Below the pieces are notes generated by a model. It was not told the origin of the DNA. It did not search any database and saw only the letters and a list, made by a program, of their open reading frames with translations. Below are positions 52,009 through 60,614 of a DNA stretch of 64,000 nt, in pieces (positions within the stretch are counted from its first letter, which is position 1; each line of letters starts with the position of its first letter). The DNA comes from Pontivivens sp032464575 (GTDB lineage Bacteria; Pseudomonadota; Alphaproteobacteria; Rhodobacterales; Rhodobacteraceae). The stretch spans positions 62,001 through 126,000 of the forward strand of contig JAWDKM010000005.1 in NCBI GenBank assembly GCA_032464575.1, given 5' to 3'. A program made the translations under genes and the position numbers.

Positions 52009-55000
52009 TCAGTGAAAATCCCGACTGGACGGTATGATACGCACGTTGCGCGGGTGCCGGTGGCGGTTTTCGGGGACCGGGCGGCGCACCTCGTCGGCAT
52101 TGGCGAGGATCTGCTCCAGCGGATGGCGCTGCGCATCCTCGGTCAACAGCTTCAGATCGGCGGTGCGGTCGGTGATGTGGTCCACGACGACATGGGTGAC
52201 GTTCTCCGCCCGCTGGACATAGCCGCGCAGCATCACGATGCGCGCGCCCATGACGACGGGGCGGAAGCGTTCCATGACGCGGGGCCAGATGACGAGGTTC
52301 GCGATACCGGTCTCATCCTCGATGGTCACGAAGACTACGCCGCTCGCAGACCCCGGACGCTGGCGGACGAGGACCACGCCCGCGGTGGCGACGCGGCGGC
52401 GGATCGGGGCAGCGGTCGCCTCGGCGGTGGAGAGGACGCGCATCGCGCTGTAGCGCGCGCGCAGGAAGCTCATCGGGTGCGCCTTCAGCGACAGGCGGGT
52501 GGTCTGGTAGTCCTGCAGGACATGCTCAGAGGGGGGCATCTGGGGCAGCGGCACCGCATCCTCCTTCCCTTGGTCGGCCGTCTCCGCCGCCTCGAAGAGT
52601 GGCAGCGACGGCCCCTCCGCCTCCCCCCGCACGGCCCAGAGCGCGGCGCGGCGGTCGAGGCCTATGGAGCGGAAGGCGTCGGCCGCGGCCAGCAGTTCCA
52701 GCGAGCGGCGGGTGAGCCGCGCCCGGCGCTTCAGCGCGTCCGGCGTCTCGTAGCCCGGCCCGCGCGCGGCCATCAGCGCCTCGCCCTCCGCTTCGGCCAG
52801 CCCGCCGATCTGGCGCAGGCCGAGGCGGACGGCAAAACCGCCGTCGCAGGGCTCCAGCGTGTTGTCCCAGTCGGAATGGTTCACGTCGGCCGGCCGCACC
52901 TCCACCCCGTGCTCCCGCGCGTCCCGCACGATCTGGGCCGGCGCGTAGAAGCCCATGGGCTGGCTGTTGAGCAGCGCCGCGCAGAACACGTCCGGGTGGT
53001 GGCATTTCAGCCAGGACGACACGTAGACCAGAAGCGCGAAGGAGGCGGCGTGACTCTCCGGAAAACCGTACTCGCCGAAGCCCTTCACCTGGTCGAAGCA
53101 GCGTTGGGCGAAGTCACGCTCGTAGCCGCGCGCGACCATGCGCTCGACCATCATTTCCTCGTAGTTCTGGATCGTGCCCACCTTGCGGAAGGTCGCCATG
53201 GCGCGGCGCAGTCCGTTCGCCTCCTCCGGCGTGAACTTGGCGGCGTCCATGGCAATCTGCATGGCCTGCTCCTGGAAGAGCGGCACGCCCAGGGTGCGGC
53301 TGAGGATGTTTTCGAGCTCATCGGGCGGACCGTGCTCCGGGTCGGGCTGGGGGTAGGCGACCGCCTCTTCCCCGTTGCGGCGGCGCAGGTACGGGTGGAC
53401 CATGTCGCCCTGGATCGGCCCGGGGCGCACGATGGCGACCTCTATGACGAGGTCGTAGAACTTCCGGGGGCGCAGGCGCGGCAGCATGTTCATCTGCGCC
53501 CGGCTCTCCACCTGGAAGACGCCGAGGGAATCGCCCCGGCACAGCATGTCGTAGGTCGCCTCGTCCCGCTTCGGCAAGGTGGCGAGCGTGTAGCTCTCCC
53601 CCTTCTCCCGTTCGATCATCTCGAAGCACTTGCGGATGCAGGTGAGCATCCCCAGCGCCAGCACGTCGACCTTCATGATGCCGAGCGCGTCGATATCGTC
53701 CTTGTCCCACTCGATGAAGGTGCGGTCGTCCATGGCCGCGTTGCCGATGGGCACGGTCTCGATCAGCGGTCCCTTGGTGAGGACGAAGCCGCCCACATGC
53801 TGCGACAGGTGGCGCGGGAAGCCGATGAGCTGGCGGGTGAGCACCAGGGCACGGCGCAGCAGCGGATTTTCGGGGTCGAGACCGGCCTGGCGCACCCGCA
53901 CATCCTCCACGTCCGACCCGAAGGGACCCCAGACCGTGCCGGCGAGCGCCGACGAGATATCCTCCGTCAGGCCCAGCGCCTTGCACACCTCGCGCACCGC
54001 CGAGCGGGGGCGGTAGGAAATGACGGTGGCGGTGAGCGCCGCGCGATGGCGGCCGTAGCGGCGATAGACGTACTGGATCACCTCCTCCCGCCGCTCATGC
54101 TCGAAATCCACGTCGATATCCGGAGGCTCCCGCCGCTCCTTGCTGAGGAACCGTTCGAAGAGGAGGTTCACGCGGTCCGGATCGACGGAGGTGATGGCGA
54201 GGCAGTAGCAGATCGCCGAGTTCGCCGCCGAGCCTCGCCCCTGGCAGAGGATCCCGCGCCCGCGGGCCCAGAGCACGATGTCGTGCACGGTCAGGAAATA
54301 GGGCGCATAGCCAAGCTCCTCGATCAGGGTCAGTTCCTTTTCGAGGGTGGCCGCGACCTTCTCCGGTATGCCGCCGGGATAGCGCCAGCGCGCCCCGCGC
54401 CAGGTGAGATCGACGAGGTGCTCCTGCGGCGTGCGGCCCGGCGGCACCGGCTCGTCCGGGTAGATGTAGGAGAGCTCGTCGAGGGAAAAGGTGCAGCGCG
54501 CCGCGATCTCCCGCGTGCGGGCGACGGCTTCCTCGAAGCCACGGAAGAGGCGGGCCATCTCCTGCGGCGACTTCAGGTGACGCTCGGCATTGGCCTCCAG
54601 CCGGAAACCCGCGTCGGCGACGGTGCACTTCTCCCGGATCGCGGTGAGCACGTCCTGCAGGGGCCGCCGGTTGGGCGCGTGGTAGAGCACGTCGTTGACT
54701 GCGACCATGGGCGCACCGGTGCGGGCGGCGAGGGCCGAGAGGCGGCCCAGCCGCTCCCGATCGCGGCCGCGATAGGCGTAGCGGGCAGCCAGATAGAGCC
54801 GTCCCGGCCAGCGGGTGGCCAGGCGGGTGAGGACCTGCGTGAAGCTCTCGTCCAGCGCCCCGGGCGGGATCGCGATGAAGATTTGGCCCTCGGCATGCTC
54901 GGCCACATCCGCGAGGGTCAGGTGACACTCCCCCTTTGGCGCGCTCATCTTGCCGTGCGAGAGCAGCGTGGAGAGCCGCCCGTAGGCCGCGCGGTCGGTG

Positions 55001-55239
55001 GGATAGCAGATCAGGCTCGGCCCGTCGGTGAGGTCGAGCCGCGCGCCGACCAACAGCTTTACCCCGTGTTCCTTGGCCGCGATATGCGCGCGGACGACCC
55101 CGGCAAGCGTGTTGCGGTCGGCCACGCCGATGGTATCGAGCCCGATCTCCCTGGCCTGCAGCACCAGTTCCTCCGCATGGCTGGCGCCGCGCAGGAAGGA
55201 GAAGTTGGTGGTCACCGCGAGCTCGGCATACCCGCTCAT
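52009..55239 (-). CDS. dnaE2: Error-prone DNA polymerase DnaE2
   Basis: 1076 aa from the ATG at 55239 overlapping the imuB stop (ATGA). C-family alpha subunit of the DnaE2 type: the N-terminal PHP domain (MSGYAELAVTTNFSFLRGAS), a catalytic core with PPDIDVDFEHERREEVIQYV, FGEYGFPESHAASFALLVYV and a C-terminal OB fold (VVLVRQRPGSASGVVFVTIE). It performs damage-induced mutagenic synthesis with ImuA and ImuB. Third gene of the SOS cassette, so it should be induced by DNA damage through the LexA box upstream of imuA. Confidence 0.96.
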   Translation of the reverse strand: MSGYAELAVTTNFSFLRGASHAEELVLQAREIGLDTIGVADRNTLAGVVRAHIAAKEHGVKLLVGARLDLTDGPSLICYPTDRAAYGRLSTLLSHGKMSAPKGECHLTLADVAEHAEGQIFIAIPPGALDESFTQVLTRLATRWPGRLYLAARYAYRGRDRERLGRLSALAARTGAPMVAVNDVLYHAPNRRPLQDVLTAIREKCTVADAGFRLEANAERHLKSPQEMARLFRGFEEAVARTREIAARCTFSLDELSYIYPDEPVPPGRTPQEHLVDLTWRGARWRYPGGIPEKVAATLEKELTLIEELGYAPYFLTVHDIVLWARGRGILCQGRGSAANSAICYCLAITSVDPDRVNLLFERFLSKERREPPDIDVDFEHERREEVIQYVYRRYGRHRAALTATVISYRPRSAVREVCKALGLTEDISSALAGTVWGPFGSDVEDVRVRQAGLDPENPLLRRALVLTRQLIGFPRHLSQHVGGFVLTKGPLIETVPIGNAAMDDRTFIEWDKDDIDALGIMKVDVLALGMLTCIRKCFEMIEREKGESYTLATLPKRDEATYDMLCRGDSLGVFQVESRAQMNMLPRLRPRKFYDLVIEVAIVRPGPIQGDMVHPYLRRRNGEEAVAYPQPDPEHGPPDELENILSRTLGVPLFQEQAMQIAMDAAKFTPEEANGLRRAMATFRKVGTIQNYEEMMVERMVARGYERDFAQRCFDQVKGFGEYGFPESHAASFALLVYVSSWLKCHHPDVFCAALLNSQPMGFYAPAQIVRDAREHGVEVRPADVNHSDWDNTLEPCDGGFAVRLGLRQIGGLAEAEGEALMAARGPGYETPDALKRRARLTRRSLELLAAADAFRSIGLDRRAALWAVRGEAEGPSLPLFEAAETADQGKEDAVPLPQMPPSEHVLQDYQTTRLSLKAHPMSFLRARYSAMRVLSTAEATAAPIRRRVATAGVVLVRQRPGSASGVVFVTIEDETGIANLVIWPRVMERFRPVVMGARIVMLRGYVQRAENVTHVVVDHITDRTADLKLLTEDAQRHPLEQILANADEVRRPVPENRHRHPRNVRIIPSSRDFH

Positions 55240-56924
55240 GCAAAGAGCCCGTGGACGAACCATTCCGGCGGGCCGCCCCGCCCGTCATCGTAGAGCCCGT
55301 CGCGATAGACCCAATAGCGGCGGCCGTCCTCGTCCTCCACGCGGTAGTAGTCGCGGGCACGCGGCTGCGGCGCCCGGCCGGGGTCGAGGGCAGTGAGCTT
55401 TTCGTGGACCTTCGCGATGAACTGCGCATCGGCGCGCGGGTCGAGCTTCGGCGCGAGCCACTTGCGCCCTGCCCCGTCGGGCGTGGCCTCGCCCGGCGGC
55501 GGGGTCAGCGAGCGCCACCATTCCGGCGCGATCCGCTCCGGCCCGTCGGCGCGCGTCACGCGGCGCGGCCGCTTGCGCCAGACGAAGCGGATGGGCGGGC
55601 CCTCGGGCACTTCGGCGAGAACCTGCACGGGCTCGGGATGGGCGAACATGCGCAGGGGGCGCGGGCCGGCGGAGCCAGCGCCGGGTACGGGCATCGCGCC
55701 GTCGAAGGGGGCGATGCGCTCCGAGCGTTCCGGCAGGTGGCTCGCGACCGGGTGGCGGACGGTCACGACGCCCTCGCGGAACTTCGCGGTGATGCGGTCG
55801 GCGAGACGGGCGAGCGCGCCCTCGTCCACCTCGCCCCCGACCAGCTCAGTAGAGAGGGCAGCGGTGCTGTCGGACATCGGCCCGGTGCGATGCGCCTCCA
55901 GCATCAGGAGGTCGATGCCGAACCCCGGATCGATCCGCTCCAGCCGATCGCGGAAGAGGCGGGCGAGATGCGCCGGGTCGCGCACCGGCCGCGCGGCGGA
56001 GATGCCGACGCTCGACACCGTGCCGTCGGTGCGGAAGGCGTGGTAGACGAAGCTGCGCGCCCCCAGCCCCTGCCCCGCGAGCTGCGTGCAGAGATCGGCG
56101 AGGAGACGGGCGAGCCCCTCCTCCACCCCTTCGGTCGAGCCCAGCGGCTCCGGGCATGGCAGGCGGGCGATGTGGTCGGGGACCGGGCGGATCCAGTCGG
56201 GCGGCTCGGAGCGGTGCCCCAGCGCCTGATCGAGGCGCAGCAGCACCGCATCCGCCGCCTCCTCCGACCGGAAGCGGCGGGCCAGCGCCGTGCGCTCGAT
56301 CCCGTAGAGCTGTCCGATGCGGGTGAGGCCGAAGCGGCGCAGCAGCGTCTCCGCCTCCCCGCTCAGGCGCAGGGCGGTGGTGGGCAACTCGGCAAGGCCC
56401 AACCGTTCCGCGCCCGTGTCGAGGATCGTCCCGGGGGCCGCGCGGGCCAGCGCGGAAGCCGCACCGGGCGTGGCGGCAAGGCCCATGCGATGCGTGAGCC
56501 CCATCCGCTCGAAGACCACGCCAAGCCGGTCCAGCATCGCCCGCTCACCCCCCTGGAGATGATCGCAACCCGTCGTCTCCAGCATCAGGCCGTCCTCGCC
56601 GTCGAGGGCGGTCAGCGGCGTCCAGCGGATCGTCCAGTCGGCAAGGCGGTCGAGGGCGACGCGGTCCGCGGCCCGGTCGATCTCCTCATGCGCAAGCTCC
56701 GGCAGGCGGGCGCGGGCATCGGTGAAGCGCAGGCCCGCGCCGATCCCCTGCGCACGGGCCGAGGCGTTGGCGGCAGCGACCAGCAGCCCCTTCGGCCCCG
56801 GCTCGACCAGCACGAAGGGGCGGCGGGTCTCAGCCGGCTTCGCGCTCTGGGACGCTTGCCGCCGGGCGCGCCGCAGCCGGTCCAGCGGCCAGTCCGGAAA
56901 CCAGATCGAGAGAAAGCGTTTCAT
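55236..56924 (-). CDS. imuB: Y-family polymerase-like protein ImuB
   Basis: 562 aa. Three ATGs in tandem (56930, 56927, 56924); the last has GGAG at the best spacing. The Y-family fold is recognisable (RFLSIWFPDWPLDRLRRARR at the start; LRFTDARARLPELAHEEIDR; TGCDHLQGGERAMLDRLGVV), but the catalytic acidic cluster of DinB is not conserved. This agrees with its role as an adaptor linking DnaE2 to the beta clamp rather than as a polymerase. It overlaps imuA by 95 nt and dnaE2 by 4 nt. Confidence 0.94.
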   Translation of the reverse strand: MKRFLSIWFPDWPLDRLRRARRQASQSAKPAETRRPFVLVEPGPKGLLVAAANASARAQGIGAGLRFTDARARLPELAHEEIDRAADRVALDRLADWTIRWTPLTALDGEDGLMLETTGCDHLQGGERAMLDRLGVVFERMGLTHRMGLAATPGAASALARAAPGTILDTGAERLGLAELPTTALRLSGEAETLLRRFGLTRIGQLYGIERTALARRFRSEEAADAVLLRLDQALGHRSEPPDWIRPVPDHIARLPCPEPLGSTEGVEEGLARLLADLCTQLAGQGLGARSFVYHAFRTDGTVSSVGISAARPVRDPAHLARLFRDRLERIDPGFGIDLLMLEAHRTGPMSDSTAALSTELVGGEVDEGALARLADRITAKFREGVVTVRHPVASHLPERSERIAPFDGAMPVPGAGSAGPRPLRMFAHPEPVQVLAEVPEGPPIRFVWRKRPRRVTRADGPERIAPEWWRSLTPPPGEATPDGAGRKWLAPKLDPRADAQFIAKVHEKLTALDPGRAPQPRARDYYRVEDEDGRRYWVYRDGLYDDGRGGPPEWFVHGLFA

Positions 56925-57555
56925 CATCATACTCCAACGCGAAGACCCGGCCGACATCGCCGGGGGCGCTGCGGGCACGCTCCAGCACCGCCTCCCACCG
57001 CGGACGGCCGGGCGCCTGCAGGTCGTAGGGGTTGGGGGCCGAGGGCAGCGCCCGGACCCGCCAGCGTGCCTCCGCCGCCGTCGCCCCCTCCCGCCGCTGG
57101 TCCATCAGGAGCACCGCGGGCCGGCCATGCTTGCGGGAGGCAAGCGTCAGGCGGCGGGTGGCGGTGAAGTCGGCCTCCGCCAGCTCCGCGAGGACGAGGG
57201 AGACGCCATCGGTGCGCAGCGCCTCCTCCACCGTCCAGAGCGCATCGATGGTCCGGCGCACACCCACATGCAGGATGATCGGACGGGGGCGGAGGAAGGC
57301 CGCGGCCACATCCTCCCGCACGGGACCCTGGTCGTGGGCGCGCATCCGCTCGGTCACCCAGATCAGGCTGGCGGGCCGGGCCTGAGCCAGCCCGGCCAGC
57401 GTGAAGCCCAGCGCCGCCGTCAGGTCGCCGGGACCCGCGGCCGCGACCTCGTGCACGCCGTCGCGACCCAGCCCGAACGGAAATGCCCCCGCGGGCGAGG
57501 GTTTCAGCGCGCTCAGGCGGAAGAGCCCGGCGCCGTCTGGCAGGCGAAAACTCAT
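56830..57555 (-). CDS. imuA: ImuA, RecA-like mutagenesis factor
   Basis: 241 aa from the ATG at 57555. The sequence follows the ImuA/SulA-related RecA fold: GRDGVHEVAAAGPGDLTAAL near the N-terminus in place of a classic Walker A, FLRPRPIILHVGVRRTIDAL, EEALRTDGVSLVLAELAEAD and SRKHGRPAVLLMDQRREGAT. It interacts with RecA and ImuB in the cassette. The first in-frame ATG (57564) lies inside the LexA box and -10 region, so the ATG at 57555 is preferred, giving a nearly leaderless message. Confidence 0.92.
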   Translation of the reverse strand: MSFRLPDGAGLFRLSALKPSPAGAFPFGLGRDGVHEVAAAGPGDLTAALGFTLAGLAQARPASLIWVTERMRAHDQGPVREDVAAAFLRPRPIILHVGVRRTIDALWTVEEALRTDGVSLVLAELAEADFTATRRLTLASRKHGRPAVLLMDQRREGATAAEARWRVRALPSAPNPYDLQAPGRPRWEAVLERARSAPGDVGRVFALEYDDETLSLDLVSGLAAGPAAARPAASVPEREAG

Positions 57556-57558
57556 GAT

Positions 57559-57590
57559 GTTCATATTCTGTTCTCATCAAGTCGAGTCAA
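57559..57590 (-). promoter_or_regulatory. SOS promoter and LexA box of imuA-imuB-dnaE2
   Basis: GTTC-N7-GTTC (57559-57573), the alphaproteobacterial LexA operator, is exact. On the minus strand, TTGACT (57590-57585), 16 nt and GAATAT (57568-57563) make a good sigma-70 promoter whose -10 lies within the LexA box. The start point would fall at or near the ATG at 57555. Confidence 0.8.
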
Positions 57591-57669
57591 GCGCGGCGGC
57601 GTGACGCGACCCGGCGCTTGGGGTCGGCGCGAAACGGCGTTACATAGCCGCGATCTGAAAGGACCCCGC

Positions 57670-59430
57670 ATGACGAAACCCGTCCCGAAGCTGTCGCAAT
57701 GGGTGCTGACCAAGCGCCTGCTGGCCGAGAACGCCCGCCAGTACTGGCGCGGCTACGCGGCGGGCTTCGCGCTGCTGCTGATCTCCTCGGCCATGACGGC
57801 GCTCTTCGCCTACGTGATCGAGGACGTGATCAACGACGTCTTCGTCGATCCGACCAGCGGCCGGGTGGGCGCGGTGGCGCTGTTCGTCGTCGTGATCTTC
57901 TTCGTGCGTGCGCTCGCGACATACGGCTCCGGCGTCATCCTGGCGCGGATCGGCAACCGGATCGTGGCCAAGCTGCAATCGGCCATGTTCCGCCAGATGC
58001 AGGCGCAGTCGATCGGCTGGATCGACAAGCAGGAGCTCGGCAACCTCACCGTGCGTTTCCAGAGCGGCGTGTCGGCCGCGCGGCGCTGCATCAACATGCT
58101 CGTGACCAGCGTCGGGCGGGACGTGCTGACGCTGGTCTCGCTCACCGTCGTGATGGTCATCCAGGACCCGCTGATGTCCTTCCTCGCCCTCGTGGTGGCG
58201 CCGCCCGCGATCGGGCTGATCCTGCTCATCATGCGCCGCATCACCAAGATCGCCCGGCGCGAATTCGACATCGCGGGCCGGGTGATGAACCTGCTGAAGG
58301 AGGCCTATCTCGGCGCACGCGTCGTGAAGTCCTTCCAGCTCGAGGCGCGCAGCATCGACGAGATGCAGCGCACGGTGGAAAGCGTGCGCAAGCTCAACGA
58401 CAAGATGGCGCGGCTCTCCAACATCACGTCGCCCGCCATGGACATGCTGGGCGGCTTCGTGCTGGCGGGGATCATCATCTACGGCGGCTGGCGGATCGGG
58501 GCGGGGGAGCTCGACGCGGGCTCGCTCTTCTCGTTCCTCACCGCGTTCCTGCTGGCCTACGAACCGGCGAAGCGGCTGGGCCAGTTCAACGTGAACTACC
58601 AGAAGCTCATGGTGGGTGTGGAGCGGCTCTACGAGGTGCTGGACGCACAGCCCGACGCGACGGAGCGGACGGAGGGCACGACGCTCGACCTGGGCGAGGG
58701 CGCGATCCGGCTGGAGGACGTGCGCCTGACGCTGGGCGAGACGGAGGTGCTGCGGGGCCTCGACCTGGAGGTGCCGCCGCGCAGGGTGGTGGCCCTCGTC
58801 GGCCCGTCGGGCGCCGGCAAGACGACGGTGCTCAGCCTGATCAACCGCCTGCGCAATCCCAGCGCGGGCCGCGTGCTGATCGACGGACAGGACATCGCGC
58901 CGCTTTCGGTGTCGGAGCTGCGGCGCCACATCGCTGTGATCGGGCAGGAGCCATTCCTCTTCGACACGACGATCGCCGAGAACATCCGGATGGGCCGCCA
59001 GGACGCCACCGACGAGGAGGTGGAGGCCGCCGCCCGCGCCGCCAATGCCCACGAGTTCATCATGGAGCAGGAGCGCGGCTACGACACGCCGGTCGGCGAG
59101 GGGGGCGGGCGGCTCTCGGGCGGGCAGCGCCAACGCGTCGCAATCGCCCGCGCCATGCTGACGGACGCACCGATCCTGCTGATGGACGAGGCGACCTCGG
59201 CGCTCGACAACGTCTCGGAACGCAAGGTGATGGAGGCGGTGGGCCGCCTGATGGCGGGCCGCACGGTCGTCATCATCGCGCACCGGCTGTCGACGATCCG
59301 GCACGCGGACCTCGTCCACGTGATCTCGGAAGGGCGGCTGGCGGAGAGCGGCACGCATGACGAGCTCCTGTCGCGCGACGGGCTCTACCGCCACCTTCAC
59401 GACACGCAGCTCACAGCGGTGGAGGCCTGA
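57670..59430 (+). CDS. ABC exporter, fused permease/ATPase (MsbA-like)
   Basis: 586 aa. Six membrane helices in the first about 320 residues, then a nucleotide-binding domain: Walker A VGPSGAGKTTV, Q-loop IGQEPFLFDTTI, signature RLSGGQRQRVAIA, Walker B ILLMDEATSALD and H-loop IIAHRLSTI. Functions as a homodimer; lipid A, lipids or drugs are typical cargo and cannot be distinguished here. It is transcribed divergently from imuA (114 bp). Confidence 0.93.
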   Translation: MTKPVPKLSQWVLTKRLLAENARQYWRGYAAGFALLLISSAMTALFAYVIEDVINDVFVDPTSGRVGAVALFVVVIFFVRALATYGSGVILARIGNRIVAKLQSAMFRQMQAQSIGWIDKQELGNLTVRFQSGVSAARRCINMLVTSVGRDVLTLVSLTVVMVIQDPLMSFLALVVAPPAIGLILLIMRRITKIARREFDIAGRVMNLLKEAYLGARVVKSFQLEARSIDEMQRTVESVRKLNDKMARLSNITSPAMDMLGGFVLAGIIIYGGWRIGAGELDAGSLFSFLTAFLLAYEPAKRLGQFNVNYQKLMVGVERLYEVLDAQPDATERTEGTTLDLGEGAIRLEDVRLTLGETEVLRGLDLEVPPRRVVALVGPSGAGKTTVLSLINRLRNPSAGRVLIDGQDIAPLSVSELRRHIAVIGQEPFLFDTTIAENIRMGRQDATDEEVEAAARAANAHEFIMEQERGYDTPVGEGGGRLSGGQRQRVAIARAMLTDAPILLMDEATSALDNVSERKVMEAVGRLMAGRTVVIIAHRLSTIRHADLVHVISEGRLAESGTHDELLSRDGLYRHLHDTQLTAVEA

Positions 59431-59678
59431 TCCCGCGATCCGCCTCAGAGGGAGCGGATCGCCGCCTCGCAGCCAGTCGCCGATCAGCGATGGAAGACGC
59501 GGGTCGGACGGGACACGGCCAGCACGTACGCGACCGGTTTGCGGATCACCGTGCCTGCCGCCGACCGGATGACGGCACCTCGGCCGGTTGGCCGGCGACT
59601 GACGCCGACCGTCCCGGGAAAGGCCGGCAGCGGCAGCACGGCGACCCGGCCGTCAAGCAGGCCGGGCATGCGGGCGCA

Positions 59679-60431
59679 TCACGGGAAGCGGTAGAACTTG
59701 TGGTCGTCGATCCAGACCGTGCGCTCCAGCCGGTTGGCCCAGTCCGGGTCCACCCAGGTCGCGTGGTAGTGGGTCGCCCCGCCCGTCAGCATCCGCGGAC
59801 GGCCGTCCAGCATGATCCGGGCCAGCTTGCCGAGGCGCAGCCACGACCGGCGCTCGCTCATCACCTCCGGCTCCCCGTCGCACATGAAGGAGAACTGGCA
59901 GGCGTTCAGACGATGCGCCCCCTGGTTGACCACCGAGCACACCGAATCCGGGTAGCGCGGATGGTCGACGCGGTTCAGGATGACCTCGGCCACGGCGATC
60001 TGGCCGGCGATGGTCTCGCCCCGCGCCTCGAAGTAGAGCGCCTTGGTCAGGCATTCCCACTGCGCACCGCCATCGGCGGTCGGCATCTCGTCGAGCCGCC
60101 GGCGGTCGATGGGCTCCAGAACGACGAGGCGGCGTTCGGCGAACGCGTTCACGCCGTTCTGCATGTCGAGCACGAGGTCCTCGCGCTCCGCACTGGTGAG
60201 CTGGAGCAGAGGCACGCCCCTGGAAGCGACGCGCGTCGCCTCGGCCCCGCCGAGCTCACGCAGGCGGTCGGCCGTCGTCGCACTGAGCACGGCGCGTTCC
60301 TGGGTCAGCATCTGCGTGATCTGGCGCGAGATCTGATTGTCGAGATTGGTCTGGCCGGAAACCGGACCGGCGAGAGCGGCAAGCACACCGCAGATCACCG
60401 GGAATTTTCGCAGCAGTTTCGAGGTCTTCAT
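59679..60431 (-). CDS. SleB-like cell wall hydrolase
   Basis: 250 aa from the ATG at 60431 (a GTG at 60437 is alternative). Signal peptide about 1-27 (LRKFPVICGVLAALAGPVSG). The C-terminal Hydrolase_2 domain has the signature ECLTKALYFEARGETIAGQI, then AVAEVILNRVDHPRYPDSVC, CQFSFMCDGEPEVM and THYHATWVDPDWANRL. It cleaves peptidoglycan glycan strands, as SleB does in spores; in alphaproteobacteria it serves wall remodelling. The middle part (about 30-110) is unique. Confidence 0.9.
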   Translation of the reverse strand: MKTSKLLRKFPVICGVLAALAGPVSGQTNLDNQISRQITQMLTQERAVLSATTADRLRELGGAEATRVASRGVPLLQLTSAEREDLVLDMQNGVNAFAERRLVVLEPIDRRRLDEMPTADGGAQWECLTKALYFEARGETIAGQIAVAEVILNRVDHPRYPDSVCSVVNQGAHRLNACQFSFMCDGEPEVMSERRSWLRLGKLARIMLDGRPRMLTGGATHYHATWVDPDWANRLERTVWIDDHKFYRFP

Positions 60432-60490
60432 GATCACCGTAGCCGTTGTGACGGATCGTTGGGCACACGAACAGGGCCGGTCAGCCCCCT

Positions 60491-60517
60491 AACACCCGGA
60501 AATACATTCGGGGTGTT
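60491..60517. other. Near-perfect hairpin between the wall hydrolase and PPDK-like genes
   Basis: AACACCCGGAA (60491-60501) against TTCGGGGTGTT (60507-60517), an 11-bp stem with one mismatch and a 5-nt loop. Followed by TTTATG on the plus strand; a terminator for minus-strand transcription is possible, but its T-run is on the wrong side. Confidence 0.45.
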
Positions 60518-60614
60518 TTATGCAGAATTTGAAGCATGTCCAGTCACATGGACGGATCACATCGGCGAAGACCTGCCGATAGTGCAGTTCGCCCCTGTAT
60601 TCATGGGGCTTCCA

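Noticed and set aside
51868..55293. Open frame of more than 1100 codons antisense to dnaE2
   Set aside because: Mirror of the dnaE2 reading frame in high-GC DNA; no recognisable motif.
59484..59669. 61-codon frame downstream of the cell wall hydrolase
   Set aside because: Proline/arginine-rich, no ribosome binding site or recognisable domain; probably non-coding.
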